This document shows positions 52,927 through 61,128 of a stretch of DNA of 64,000 bases, piece by piece. Below the pieces are notes generated by a model. That model saw only the letters and a list, made by a program, of their open reading frames with translations. It had not been told where the DNA came from and did no database searches. The stretch is from assembly GCF_902506095.1 (NCBI RefSeq), contig NZ_LR733293.1, forward strand, positions 643,501-707,500, in the 5' to 3' direction. The translations under genes were made by a program, and so were the position numbers. Numbering within the stretch: position 1 is the stretch's first letter; each line of letters starts with the position of its first letter. The DNA is from Arthrobacter sp. 9AX (GTDB lineage Bacteria > Actinomycetota > Actinomycetes > Actinomycetales > Micrococcaceae).

Positions 52927-53853
52927 ATGGCAAAACGCGGAAGGTCAGGCGGCCGCAACAGCAGCCGTGCCGTTGCCGGCGTCGTGGACCTGCCGGCGGG
53001 TCCCCGCGCAGTAGCGGCAAAGAGCAGCGGACCCGTGGAAGGTGTCTACTACATCGACACCGGGGACTGCGAGCTGATCGCGGACCAGGACAACTCCACC
53101 GGCTGGCTGCTGAAGATCAACGGCGTGATGAGCTCCCACATCGACCTGGCCGACCCCCTTTTCCTGGACTTTGAGTACATGCGCTGGATGTCGGCGCTGA
53201 TCGAGTCGCGCTGGCCGGCGGCGGAGGTTTCCGGCACCCAACAGAAGCTGCGCGGCCTGCACCTGGGCGGCGGTGCCTGCTCGCTGGCCCGCTACTTCCA
53301 CGCCGTCTATCCTGACGCGCGGCAGGTGGTGGTGGAACTGGACGGGAAGCTGGCCGAGTACGTGCGCGGCTGGTTCGACCTGCCCAAGGCGCCCCTCCTG
53401 CGCCTCCGCGTGGGGGAGGCCCGCGAGGTCACCGAAACGCTGACCCCCGAAACCCGTGACTTCATCATCCGCGACGTGTTCGCCGGCGCGTTCACCCCCC
53501 GCGCGCTGACCACTGCCGAGTTCAACCAGCAGGTGAAGCGCGTCCTGGCTCCCGGCGGGCTCTACGTGGTGAACTCCGGCGATGCCCCGGACCTGAAGAA
53601 CGCGCGCGAGGACGCCGCCACCATCGCGGCAGCCTTCAAATACACCGTGATCATCGCGGACCCGGCCATGCTCAAGGGCCGGCGCTACGGGAACATGGTG
53701 ATGGCCGGCAGCGATGCCCCCTTCGGCGACGACCGGAAGCTGCACCGCCGGCTGCTGGGCGGGGCCGTCCCGGCCCACCTCTGGGACGACGAGCAGGTCA
53801 GGGCCTTCGCCGCCGGCGCCCCCGTCCGCCACGACCCTCCCGTGGTGGCCTAG
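52927..53853 (+). CDS. spermidine-synthase-like methyltransferase-fold protein
   Basis: 308 residues. The fold resembles spermidine synthase, with LHLGGGACSLARYF as glycine motif near residue 115, VVVELDGKLAEYVR near 137 and DVFAGAFTPRALTT near 182. The first 35 residues are basic and disordered. Unlike many actinobacterial relatives it has no fused MFS domain. The polyamine function is not certain, since other SAM or decarboxylated-SAM enzymes share the fold. It follows the heptose cluster by 80 bases and may not belong to it. The stop overlaps the LysR gene by four bases. Confidence 0.82.
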   Translation: MAKRGRSGGRNSSRAVAGVVDLPAGPRAVAAKSSGPVEGVYYIDTGDCELIADQDNSTGWLLKINGVMSSHIDLADPLFLDFEYMRWMSALIESRWPAAEVSGTQQKLRGLHLGGGACSLARYFHAVYPDARQVVVELDGKLAEYVRGWFDLPKAPLLRLRVGEAREVTETLTPETRDFIIRDVFAGAFTPRALTTAEFNQQVKRVLAPGGLYVVNSGDAPDLKNAREDAATIAAAFKYTVIIADPAMLKGRRYGNMVMAGSDAPFGDDRKLHRRLLGGAVPAHLWDDEQVRAFAAGAPVRHDPPVVA

Positions 53854-54761
53854 CGTCCGGGCTCCTTGCCCCGGCCCAGCAGCCAGTCCCGGTGTTCTGC
53901 CATCCGGTCCCGGAGCGCCTGCACCACGGCAGCCACGGCCGGGCGCCGCATCGAGTCCGGCCGCAGCACCATCCAGTAGGGCAGCAGTTCGGCGATTTCG
54001 GTCGGCAGGAGGCGGACCAGGTCCTCGTGCAGGTCGCCCATAAAGCACGGCAGGAAACCGATCCCGGCCCCGGCGCGGGTGGCCTCCACATGGACAAAAA
54101 CGTTGGTGGAGGTCAGGCCGTCGCGCATTGCCGGCACCAGCCGGCGCGGGGCATCGAGGTCGTCCACCTGCAGCATGGAATCCACGAAATAGACCAGCGG
54201 GTGCTCATTGAGTTCGGCCACGGTGGCGGGGGTTCCATGCTCGGCAAGGTAGGCGCGCGAGGCGTACATTCCCAGCATGTAATCGCCCAGCCGGACCGCC
54301 TCGGCCCGGTGCACCTGCGGCTCGCCCACCACCACTTCGATGTCCAGTCCCGAGCGCTGCTGCAGCGCCCGCCGGGTCATGGTCACCACCTCCACGCTGA
54401 GCCCCGGGTGGTCGCGCCGGAGCCGCGCCACCGCCGGCGCGGCGATATAGGCGCTGAACCCGTCGGTGGCGGTCATGCGGACGACGCCGGTAATCGGGTC
54501 CGGTGCGTGGCCGGCGGCGCCCAGCGTGCCCACCACAGCCTCCACCTGTTCGGCCACCTGCACCGCCCTGGCGCCGAGGTCCGTCAGCTCCCAGCCCCCC
54601 GTGGCCCGCGCCAGGACCCTGCCGCCGAGCGCCTTCTCCAGCGCGGCTATCCTGCGTGAGACGGTGGTGTGGTTCAAGCCCAAAGCCTGCGCCGCCGTCG
54701 TAAATTTTGCCGAGCGGGACACCGCAAGGAGCACCAGCAGGTCATCGGGGTTTGCTTTCAT
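53850..54761 (-). CDS. LysR-family transcriptional regulator
   Basis: 303 residues from the ATG at 54761. The N-terminal winged helix (about 7-65) contains SAKFTTAAQALGLNHTTVSRRIAALEKALG, and the type-2 periplasmic-binding-like sensor fills the rest. No clear ribosome-binding site is present, and an upstream ATG at 54800 would add 13 residues. It is divergent from the MHS transporter and 3-hydroxybutyrate dehydrogenase genes, which it most likely controls, by a dicarboxylate- or hydroxybutyrate-like inducer. Confidence 0.9.
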   Translation of the reverse strand: MKANPDDLLVLLAVSRSAKFTTAAQALGLNHTTVSRRIAALEKALGGRVLARATGGWELTDLGARAVQVAEQVEAVVGTLGAAGHAPDPITGVVRMTATDGFSAYIAAPAVARLRRDHPGLSVEVVTMTRRALQQRSGLDIEVVVGEPQVHRAEAVRLGDYMLGMYASRAYLAEHGTPATVAELNEHPLVYFVDSMLQVDDLDAPRRLVPAMRDGLTSTNVFVHVEATRAGAGIGFLPCFMGDLHEDLVRLLPTEIAELLPYWMVLRPDSMRRPAVAAVVQALRDRMAEHRDWLLGRGKEPGR

Positions 54762-54891
54762 ATCTGCAATTCTGCACACGCTTGGTGCCGGATTGGTCAT
54801 TGAAGCGCCATGACTGTGCAGTAATACTCAGTGAAGCCATTAGTGCTGGAGAACACAGCACGTGTCATCGTGGACACCAAGGAGAAACCCC
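54762..54891. promoter_or_regulatory. divergent control region of LysR and MHS transporter genes
   Basis: 130 bases between divergent starts. TGCA-ATTC-TGCA (54765-54776) next to the LysR start is a possible operator half-site pair, and the weak -35 TTGAAG (54800-54805) with TAATAC after 16 bases is a possible promoter for the transporter. AAGGAG lies 9 bases before the transporter ATG. The divergent layout itself is the strongest evidence of LysR control. Confidence 0.4.
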
Positions 54892-56274
54892 ATGAGCGTT
54901 GAACAACGCCCGGCGGACAACACTGCCGGACCTGCATCCAAAGGATCCGGACTGAAGAAGATCGTGGCCGCCTCAATGGTGGGCACGGTGGTGGAGTGGT
55001 ACGAGTTCTTCCTCTACGCCACCGCCGCCACCCTGGTGTTCGGCAAGTACTTCTTCCCCGCCACAGGGAACGAGCTGGACGGCATCATCCAGGCCTTCCT
55101 CACCTACGCCGTCGGATTCGTGGCACGTCCGCTGGGCGGCATCGTGTTCGGCCAGATCGGCGACAAACTGGGCCGCAAGCCCACCCTGCAGCTCACCATC
55201 GTGATTGTGGGCGTGGCAACGTTCCTGATGGGCTGCCTGCCCGGGTTCGCCGAGATCGGCTACCTGGCGCCGGCACTGCTGGTGGCCCTGCGCTTCATCC
55301 AGGGCTTCGCGCTCGGCGGCGAATGGGGCGGCGCCGTACTGCTCGTGGCCGAGCACAGCCCCAACAAGTCGCGCGGTTTCTGGTCCAGCTGGCCCCAGGC
55401 CGCCGTGCCGGTGGGCAACCTGCTCGCCACGCTGGTCCTGTTCATCATGTCCACCGCGCTCAGCAGCGAGGCATTCCTCGGCTGGGGCTGGCGCGTGGCG
55501 TTCTGGCTCTCCGCGGTGATTGTGTTTGTTGGCTACTACATCCGCACCCACGTCACCGAAGCCCCCATCTTCCTCGAGGCCAAGGCCCTGGTGGAGAAGG
55601 AACAGGCCGTCAGCTACGGCGTCTTCGAAGTGGTCCGCAAGTACCCCAAGGGCATCCTCCAGGCCATGGGCCTGCGGTTCGCCGAGAACATCATGTACTA
55701 CCTTGTGGTCAGCTTCGCCATTGTCTACCTCAAGAGCGTCCACAAGTACGACACCTCCTCGCTCCTGCTGGCCCTCCTGATCGCCCACATCATCCACTTC
55801 CTGGTGATCCCGCAGGTGGGCCGGCTGGTGGACTCGGTGGGACGCAAGCCCGTGTACCTGTTCGGCGCCATCTCCGGGGCGGCCTGGCCGTTCTTCGCCT
55901 TCCCGATGTTCGATACTCGCAACGCAGTGGTCATCGTGGCCGCCGTGACCATCGGACTCTGCCTGCACGCCTTTATGTACGCCGGGCAGCCCGCCATCAT
56001 GGCCGAACTGTTCCCCACCCGCATGCGCTACTCCGGCGTCTCGCTCGGTTCCCAGGTGACGTCCATCTTTGCCGGGTCGCTGGCGCCGCTGCTGGCCACC
56101 CAGTGGCTGAAGGACACCGGCTCGTGGGTGCCCACCGCCATCTACCTGGTGGTGGCCTCCGCCATCACCTCGGCGGCCGTGCTGAGCCTCCGGGAAACCA
56201 AGGGCATCGCGCTGGAGGACGTGGACAAGGCCGACGCCGCCCGTGAGGGCCTGCTCTCCGCCCCGGCGCGCTGA
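54892..56274 (+). CDS. MHS-family transporter of the hydroxybutyrate locus
   Basis: 460 residues and 12 predicted helices. The MHS signature VEWYEFFLYATAATLVFGKYFF opens the first helix, then ARPLGGIVFGQIGDKLGRK and a large central loop with APIFLEAKALVEK. Relatives carry organic acids or osmolytes. AAGGAG precedes the ATG, and the dehydrogenase gene follows 27 bases downstream, so the natural substrate is probably 3-hydroxybutyrate or a related short-chain acid. Confidence 0.9.
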   Translation: MSVEQRPADNTAGPASKGSGLKKIVAASMVGTVVEWYEFFLYATAATLVFGKYFFPATGNELDGIIQAFLTYAVGFVARPLGGIVFGQIGDKLGRKPTLQLTIVIVGVATFLMGCLPGFAEIGYLAPALLVALRFIQGFALGGEWGGAVLLVAEHSPNKSRGFWSSWPQAAVPVGNLLATLVLFIMSTALSSEAFLGWGWRVAFWLSAVIVFVGYYIRTHVTEAPIFLEAKALVEKEQAVSYGVFEVVRKYPKGILQAMGLRFAENIMYYLVVSFAIVYLKSVHKYDTSSLLLALLIAHIIHFLVIPQVGRLVDSVGRKPVYLFGAISGAAWPFFAFPMFDTRNAVVIVAAVTIGLCLHAFMYAGQPAIMAELFPTRMRYSGVSLGSQVTSIFAGSLAPLLATQWLKDTGSWVPTAIYLVVASAITSAAVLSLRETKGIALEDVDKADAAREGLLSAPAR

Positions 56275-56301
56275 GCCGCCCGGGCCGAAAGGAGACGTGT
56301 G

Positions 56302-57075
56302 ATGGATGACCGCAAGGGAGCAGCTATGGAAAACACTTTGACTGGCCGCAAGGCACTGGTCACCGGGGGAGCCAGCGGAATAGGGGCCGCGTGCGTCCGG
56401 GAGCTGGCTGCCCGGGGAGCGAAAGTGGTGGTGGCGGACGTGGATGCCGCCGGAGCCGCCGCGCTCGCCGACGAGGTGGGCGGCACCTCCTGGGCCGTTG
56501 ACCTGCTGGACGTGGACAAGCTCGCCACCCTGAGCCTGGACTGCGACATCCTGGTGAACAACGCCGGGATCCAGCGCATCAGCCCCATCGAGGAATTTGA
56601 TCCGCTGCAGTTCCGCCGGATCATCGCCCTGATGCTGGAGGCGCCGTTCCTCTTGATCCGGGCCGCCCTGCCGCACATGTACACCAACGGGTTCGGGCGG
56701 ATCATCAACCTGTCCTCGGTGCACGGGATCCGGGCCTCGCCGTTCAAGAGCGCGTATGTTTCCGCCAAGCACGGCCTCGAGGGGCTGAGCAAGGTAACGG
56801 CGCTGGAGGGCGGGGACCACGGGGTGACGTCCAATTGCATCAACCCCGGCTACGTCCGCACGGCGCTGGTGGAGAAGCAGATCGCTGACCAGGCTGCCGT
56901 GCACGGCATTCCCGAATCGGAGGTTCTGGCCAAGGTGATGCTGACGGAGTCCGCCATCAAGCGGCTGGTGGAGCCCGAGGAGGTGGCCTCCCTGGTAGCC
57001 TGGCTGGCCTCGGACCACGCCGGTATGGTCACCGGCGCCAGCTACACCATGGACGGCGGCTGGTCCGCCAGGTAG
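56302..57075 (+). CDS. D-3-hydroxybutyrate dehydrogenase
   Basis: 257-residue classical SDR oxidising D-3-hydroxybutyrate to acetoacetate with NAD. It has the N-terminal TGGASGIGAACVREL, VNNAGIQ, the SSVHG stretch, and Y-x3-K in AYVSAKHGLEGL, and later NCINPGYVRTALVEKQI, a motif set characteristic of hydroxybutyrate dehydrogenases. It closes with TMDGGWSAR, the usual end for this enzyme. AAAGGAG lies 7 bases before the ATG. Cotranscribed with the MHS transporter. Confidence 0.88.
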   Translation: MDDRKGAAMENTLTGRKALVTGGASGIGAACVRELAARGAKVVVADVDAAGAAALADEVGGTSWAVDLLDVDKLATLSLDCDILVNNAGIQRISPIEEFDPLQFRRIIALMLEAPFLLIRAALPHMYTNGFGRIINLSSVHGIRASPFKSAYVSAKHGLEGLSKVTALEGGDHGVTSNCINPGYVRTALVEKQIADQAAVHGIPESEVLAKVMLTESAIKRLVEPEEVASLVAWLASDHAGMVTGASYTMDGGWSAR

Positions 57076-57089
57076 CCCACCCCACCTTT

Positions 57090-57154
57090 GGAGTTTTTGT
57101 CCAGATATGCAGGTTTATTCGGCCTTCAACCCTGCATATCTGGACAAAAACTCC
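57090..57154. repeat. perfect 24-base inverted repeat
   Basis: Arms at 57090-57113 and 57131-57154 are exact reverse complements (left arm starts GGAGTTTTTGTCCAGATATG), separated by 17 bases. It lies between the convergent ends of the hydroxybutyrate dehydrogenase gene and the 87-residue gene, 15 bases after the first. The stem has only about 42% GC, unlike its surroundings, and A/T runs sit inside the arms, so it could act as a bidirectional terminator or be a mobile palindromic repeat. Confidence 0.85.
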
Positions 57155-57167
57155 CGGGTGTGAGGGG

Positions 57168-57431
57168 TCAATCCTGGGGCTTGAGCACCCGGTGGTCGTA
57201 GAACACTATTCCGGTGGCGGTTTTCACGCCTGCTGCCGTTCCCCGTTGGGAGACGACCACGCCCTCGCACCGGCCATTGAACGGATCGTCGCCCACTACG
57301 GCGTCCCCGATTCTGTACGGTGACCGCGGCGTGAGGGCCGTCTTGGCCCGGTTCAACAATTCCGCCGCGGCCGTGGCGAGGCTGATGGGCTGGCCCAGGA
57401 CGGCAGGGTCGGGGACAAAGGTTTTCACCAT
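57168..57431 (-). CDS. small hypothetical protein
   Basis: 87 residues starting MVKTFVPDP, with a mixed alpha/beta pattern (ALTPRSPYRIGDAVVGDDPFNGRCEGVVVS) and no membrane segment. GGAG lies 9 bases before the ATG. The Tyr/Asp/Val-rich C-terminus (TGIVFYDHRVLKP) might be a beta-barrel edge. Family not recognised. Confidence 0.55.
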   Translation of the reverse strand: MVKTFVPDPAVLGQPISLATAAAELLNRAKTALTPRSPYRIGDAVVGDDPFNGRCEGVVVSQRGTAAGVKTATGIVFYDHRVLKPQD

Positions 57432-57591
57432 GCGTACCAACTCCTTGCGGGCGGCTGTTCATCCACCCACTGGCGGTGCAGTTCAACCAGAGTGCTCCCA
57501 GCGGAGGGCGGCCCTCCCACTCCCGGCTGACACCGTACGCCAAAGCTAGGCGCTATTCACACCAGTCACACCAGTAACATGTACTCGCTTT

Positions 57592-57615
57592 TCTGGGGCA
57601 GGAATACTCCCCAGA
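57592..57615. terminator. weak hairpin at the end of the HxlR gene
   Basis: TCTGGGG (57592-57598) pairs with CCCCAGA (57609-57615) around a 10-base loop, directly after the HxlR stop. No T-run follows, so termination is only possible. Confidence 0.35.
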
Positions 57616-58005
57616 TCAGCGCTGCCCGCTGACGATGTCATCGGCGTTATCAAAGGCCCACGCAACCAGCGGAACCAGCAGGCCGCTGAGTTCGTAGCCT
57701 CGATCAGTCAGGCTGTAGTCCACGCGCGGGGGGATGACGGCCTGGGCTTTCCGGCTGACCAGGCCGTCGCGCTCGAGGGTCTTGAGGGTCTGGGCCAGCA
57801 TTTTCTCGCTGATGCCCTCAGCCCGCCGCCGCAGCTCGCTCCATCGCTGCTCACCCTCGGACAACGCCAGCAGGATCAGCACGCCCCATTTGCTGGTGAT
57901 GTGGTCAAGGACTGTCCGGCTGGGGCACCCGGCCGGGAACACGCCGTCGGCCAGCGCTACGGGAAGGGGAGCGGCATGGGCTGGAGCGGCTGTACTTACT
58001 TCCAT
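57616..58005 (-). CDS. HxlR-family redox-type regulator (QorR-like)
   Basis: 129 residues. The winged-helix core has SKWGVLILLALSEGEQRWSELRRR and LERDGLVSRKA, the HxlR (DUF24) signature. A single Cys (C27 in PAGCPSR) sits just before the DNA-binding domain, at the position used for redox sensing in QorR, YodB and HypR. It is divergent from qorB with 98 bases between, the same pairing as QorR with qor2 in corynebacteria. It is expected to repress qorB until the cysteine is oxidised. Confidence 0.85.
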   Translation of the reverse strand: MEVSTAAPAHAAPLPVALADGVFPAGCPSRTVLDHITSKWGVLILLALSEGEQRWSELRRRAEGISEKMLAQTLKTLERDGLVSRKAQAVIPPRVDYSLTDRGYELSGLLVPLVAWAFDNADDIVSGQR

Positions 58006-58008
58006 ACC

Positions 58009-58033
58009 AGTACCTTACCTCAAAGTGCGTACT
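58009..58033. promoter_or_regulatory. candidate HxlR operator
   Basis: AGTAC (58009-58013) and GTACT (58029-58033) form an inverted repeat with a 15-base gap in the HxlR/qorB divergent region. GTAC half-sites are common in HxlR/QorR operators. Only one dyad is seen. Confidence 0.4.
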
Positions 58034-58103
58034 CTCTTTCGGGAAGTATTCGGAAGGCGCCATGGTTGTGCTTCATGAAGAACCCCCTACGGAAGGAAAA
58101 TTC

Positions 58104-58967
58104 ATGAGCATCGTCGTCACAGGAGCAACCGGCCAGCTGGGCCGCCACGTCATTGCCGCCCTGCTGGAGCGCAACGTTCCCGCGCAGGAGATCGTGGCCA
58201 CCGGGCGTTCGATTGAAAAGCTCGCAGACTTCGCCGAGCGCGGCGTCCAGGTCAAGGCCCTGGATTATTCCGATCCCGCCTCCGTGGCAGGTGCCCTGAA
58301 GGGCGCCACCAAGGTGCTGCTCATCTCCGGCAGCGAAGTGGGTCAGCGGGTGGAGCAGCACCGCACCGTCATCGAGGCCGCCAAAGCCGAGGGTGTGGAG
58401 CTGCTCGCGTACACCAGCATCGCCAACGCAGACACCACCGGGATGAAGCTGGCAGCCGAGCACCAGGCAACGGAAACCATCCTGCGGGAATCCGGAGTTC
58501 CGTTCGTCCTCCTGCGCAACGGCTGGTACCTGGAGAACTACACGGACCAGCTGCCGGGTACCCTGGCCCAGGGTGCCATCGCCGGAAGCGCCGGCGAAGG
58601 CCGGGTCAGCGCCGCGTCCCGCGCCGACTACGCCCACGCGGCCGCGGCCGTCCTGGTTGCCGAAGACCAGACCGGCAAGGTCTACGAGCTGGGTGGCGAC
58701 GAACCGTTCACCATGGCTGAACTCGCCGCCGAGATCAGCGCCGCCGCCGGCAAGAGCATTGCATACCAGGACCTTCCTGCCTCGGAATATGCCGGCATGC
58801 TGAGCGGGTTCGGAGTGCCGGAGGCATTTGCCGAAATCCTCGCGGATTCAGACCTCGGCATTGCCCGCGGCGACCTCCTGGTCAGCACCGGCGACCTGCG
58901 CAGGTTGATCGGCCGCCCGACGACGTCCCTCGCCGAGGCCGTCAGGTCCGCCGCTGCGTCTGCCTAG
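58104..58967 (+). CDS. qorB: NAD(P)H:quinone oxidoreductase QorB-like
   Basis: 287-residue NmrA-type SDR like E. coli QorB/YtfG, which reduces quinones with NAD(P)H. It shares with QorB the SIVVTGATGQLGRHVIAAL start, LLISGSEVGQRVEQHR, LLAYTSIANADTT and LLRNGWYLENYT, the last marking the active region. GGAAGGA lies 5 bases before the ATG. It is divergent from the HxlR regulator and likely induced by quinone or oxidative stress. Confidence 0.88.
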   Translation: MSIVVTGATGQLGRHVIAALLERNVPAQEIVATGRSIEKLADFAERGVQVKALDYSDPASVAGALKGATKVLLISGSEVGQRVEQHRTVIEAAKAEGVELLAYTSIANADTTGMKLAAEHQATETILRESGVPFVLLRNGWYLENYTDQLPGTLAQGAIAGSAGEGRVSAASRADYAHAAAAVLVAEDQTGKVYELGGDEPFTMAELAAEISAAAGKSIAYQDLPASEYAGMLSGFGVPEAFAEILADSDLGIARGDLLVSTGDLRRLIGRPTTSLAEAVRSAAASA

Positions 58968-58999
58968 GCCGCAGCGCTCCCCTCTGGTTGTCCGGCCTT

Positions 59000-59019
59000 C
59001 CCCGCCTTCCCGGGCGGGG
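59000..59019. terminator. GC-rich hairpin between convergent qorB and LysE genes
   Basis: CCCCGCC and GGCGGGG form a 7-base-pair stem around a 6-base loop, 32 bases after qorB and 12 before the LysE stop. It lacks a T-run, so it is terminator-like only. Confidence 0.35.
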
Positions 59020-59030
59020 GGTCCGGGCCA

Positions 59031-59666
59031 TCAGGACTTGGTGCCGGTCAGCGCGAGGGTGCTTCCCAACCCGATCATTAGCGCCCCGCCGGTTGCCTCC
59101 ATGGCGGAAATCCTGCGGGGTGACCGGGCAAACCACTGGCGGGCCGAACCGGCGGCGATCGCCCACAGGCTGTCAGAAACGAGCGCTATCAGCACGAAGA
59201 CCATGCCCAGCAGCCCCAGCTGGAAGGGAATGGTGCCGGACTGGTAGTCAACAAACTGCGGCAGGACGGCCACGAAGAACACCACGGACTTGGGGTTGGT
59301 GGCGCCCACCACCAGTCCCTCAGCCATCAGCCGCAGCGGACGCGGGTCCACCGGCGGGCGCTCGGGGGAGGCGTGGTCCCGCCGGTGCCGGATGGCCTTG
59401 ATGCCCAGATACACCAGGTACGCCGCGCCGGCCAGCTTCACCACGCTGAACAACATCACCGACTGCGCCACCACAATTCCCACGCCCAGCGCCACCGCAG
59501 CCACCTGCACCAACTGGCCGGCCGCGTTGCCCAGCACGGTGAGCACCCCGCCCTTCCAGCCGAGCGCCAAAGAGCGTCCGATGACAAACAGGACACTCGG
59601 TCCCGGAACGGCGATGAGGATCACGGCGGCGAGCGAAAACGCCAGCAGGTTGGACAGTGGCACCAT
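59031..59666 (-). CDS. LysE-family amino acid exporter
   Basis: 211 residues with about six membrane helices of the LysE/RhtB type: IAVPGPSVLFVIGRSLALGWKGG opens, then GAAYLVYLGIKAIRHR and VGATNPKSVVFFVAVLPQFV. The family exports lysine, homoserine, threonine or leucine. Substrate not known. Single gene, with no clear promoter beyond the upstream gap. Confidence 0.9.
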   Translation of the reverse strand: MVPLSNLLAFSLAAVILIAVPGPSVLFVIGRSLALGWKGGVLTVLGNAAGQLVQVAAVALGVGIVVAQSVMLFSVVKLAGAAYLVYLGIKAIRHRRDHASPERPPVDPRPLRLMAEGLVVGATNPKSVVFFVAVLPQFVDYQSGTIPFQLGLLGMVFVLIALVSDSLWAIAAGSARQWFARSPRRISAMEATGGALMIGLGSTLALTGTKS

Positions 59667-59917
59667 GCCTGATCCTAACTCCGGCGGGGAGCGTCAAGCA
59701 CTGCCTGGAGCTCCCCGGACCGACGTACTCAGCCGCGGCCGCCCGTGGCGGTGCTTGGTGTCTTTCATCTCAGATTGCGCCGCGAATGCCTGCTTATCCG
59801 GTCCAGGGCCGAAGGACCCTTGACGCCTTACCGGCTTTTTCTTACGTTGAGGGCCCGCCCGGGTGGATGAACTGCGTTGAGGTTGTGGCCCGATACCGGC
59901 AGCGGTGAAGGAGATCG

Positions 59918-60892
59918 ATGATGAAAGCGATCGTGCAGGACGTTTATGGATCGGCGGACGTACTCGAGTTGCGGGACATTGCCCGGCCCGAGCCCGGCGG
60001 GGGCCAGGTGCTGATCCGGGTGCGGGCGGCCGGCGTCGACCAGGGCGTGTGGCACCTGATGGCCGGGCTGCCCTATCTGATCCGGCTCTTTGGATACGGG
60101 CTGAAGAAGCCGAAGGTTCCTGTCCGGGGCCGGGAAGTGGCGGGCATGGTGGAAGCGGTTGGGCCTGGGGTGAGCCGCTTTAGAGCCGGGGACGAGGTGT
60201 TTGGGACCTGCGACGGGTCCTTTGCCGAATTCGTCTGTGCCAAGGAGGACCGGCTGGCCCGAAAGCCGGTGAACCTCTCGTTCGAAGAAGCTGCGGCGGC
60301 GCCGATCTCCGGGGTTACCGCTTTGCAGGCTGTCCGGGATGCAGGCCGGGTGGGTGTTGGGCAGCAAGTGCTGATCCTGGGAGCCGGCGGGGGCGTGGGG
60401 TCCTTCGCGGTCCAGCTGGCCAAGGCCTTCGGAGCCGAGGTAACGGGTGTGTGCAGCACCGGAAAGGTCGAGCTGGTGCGGTCCCTCGGGGCGGATGAAG
60501 TTATTGACTACACCCGGTCCGATATCGCGGACACCGGGAAGCTGTACGACGTCATCCTGGATACGGCCGGCAACCGGCCACTGTCCGTCCTGCGGCGCCT
60601 GTTGGTCCCAAAGGGCACGCTGGTGATTGTCGGCGGCGAAGGGGGCGGCAAACTGACCGGCGGATTTCAGCGGTCCCTTGGTGCGCCGCTGGTCTCCCTG
60701 TTTGCTGGCCGCACGTTGAAAGGACTGGTCTCGAAGGAAACGCACCTGGATCTTGAGGCCCTTGCATCGCTGATCGAAGCCGGCAGCGTCAAGCCTGCGG
60801 TCGATCGGGTCTTTCCCCTCGCCGAAGCGCCGGACGCCATCTCGTACCTCCGCGCGGGCCGGGCGCGCGGCAAGGTGGTGGTGAGGGTCTGA
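59918..60892 (+). CDS. zinc-independent alcohol dehydrogenase/quinone oxidoreductase
   Basis: 324-residue medium-chain dehydrogenase of the quinone-reductase/YhdH-like branch. Rossmann motif is VLILGAGGGVGSFAVQLAKAFGAEV near residue 150. The N-terminal catalytic domain has VPVRGREVAGMVEAVG but lacks the Cys/His zinc ligands of true alcohol dehydrogenases. AAGGAG lies just before a double ATG, and either could be the start. Lone gene. No relation to neighbours is evident. Confidence 0.88.
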   Translation: MMKAIVQDVYGSADVLELRDIARPEPGGGQVLIRVRAAGVDQGVWHLMAGLPYLIRLFGYGLKKPKVPVRGREVAGMVEAVGPGVSRFRAGDEVFGTCDGSFAEFVCAKEDRLARKPVNLSFEEAAAAPISGVTALQAVRDAGRVGVGQQVLILGAGGGVGSFAVQLAKAFGAEVTGVCSTGKVELVRSLGADEVIDYTRSDIADTGKLYDVILDTAGNRPLSVLRRLLVPKGTLVIVGGEGGGKLTGGFQRSLGAPLVSLFAGRTLKGLVSKETHLDLEALASLIEAGSVKPAVDRVFPLAEAPDAISYLRAGRARGKVVVRV

Positions 60893-61128
60893 GGCGAGCT
60901 CTCAAGGCAATCTCGCGGCACTCGATGTGCGCAGGATATCTGAGTACCCCGGATGCGCTGTTGGCTGGCCGGCCAACCGGGGGCAGGTCCCCGATCTGTT
61001 GAAGTATGTCTCGTATTCCAGACAGTCGCCGCGCACTAACAGCGCCAGGACGGTCGAGGAAGGTGCAAGCTTAAGTACGGGATCCCGGACATCGCCGGGA
61101 CACACTGCTACATACGAAGGAGGGTCCG

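Noticed and set aside
54973..57018. A 681-codon minus-strand frame
   Set aside because: It is antisense to the MHS transporter and hydroxybutyrate dehydrogenase, with a His/Gly/Gln-rich translation typical of a shadow frame.
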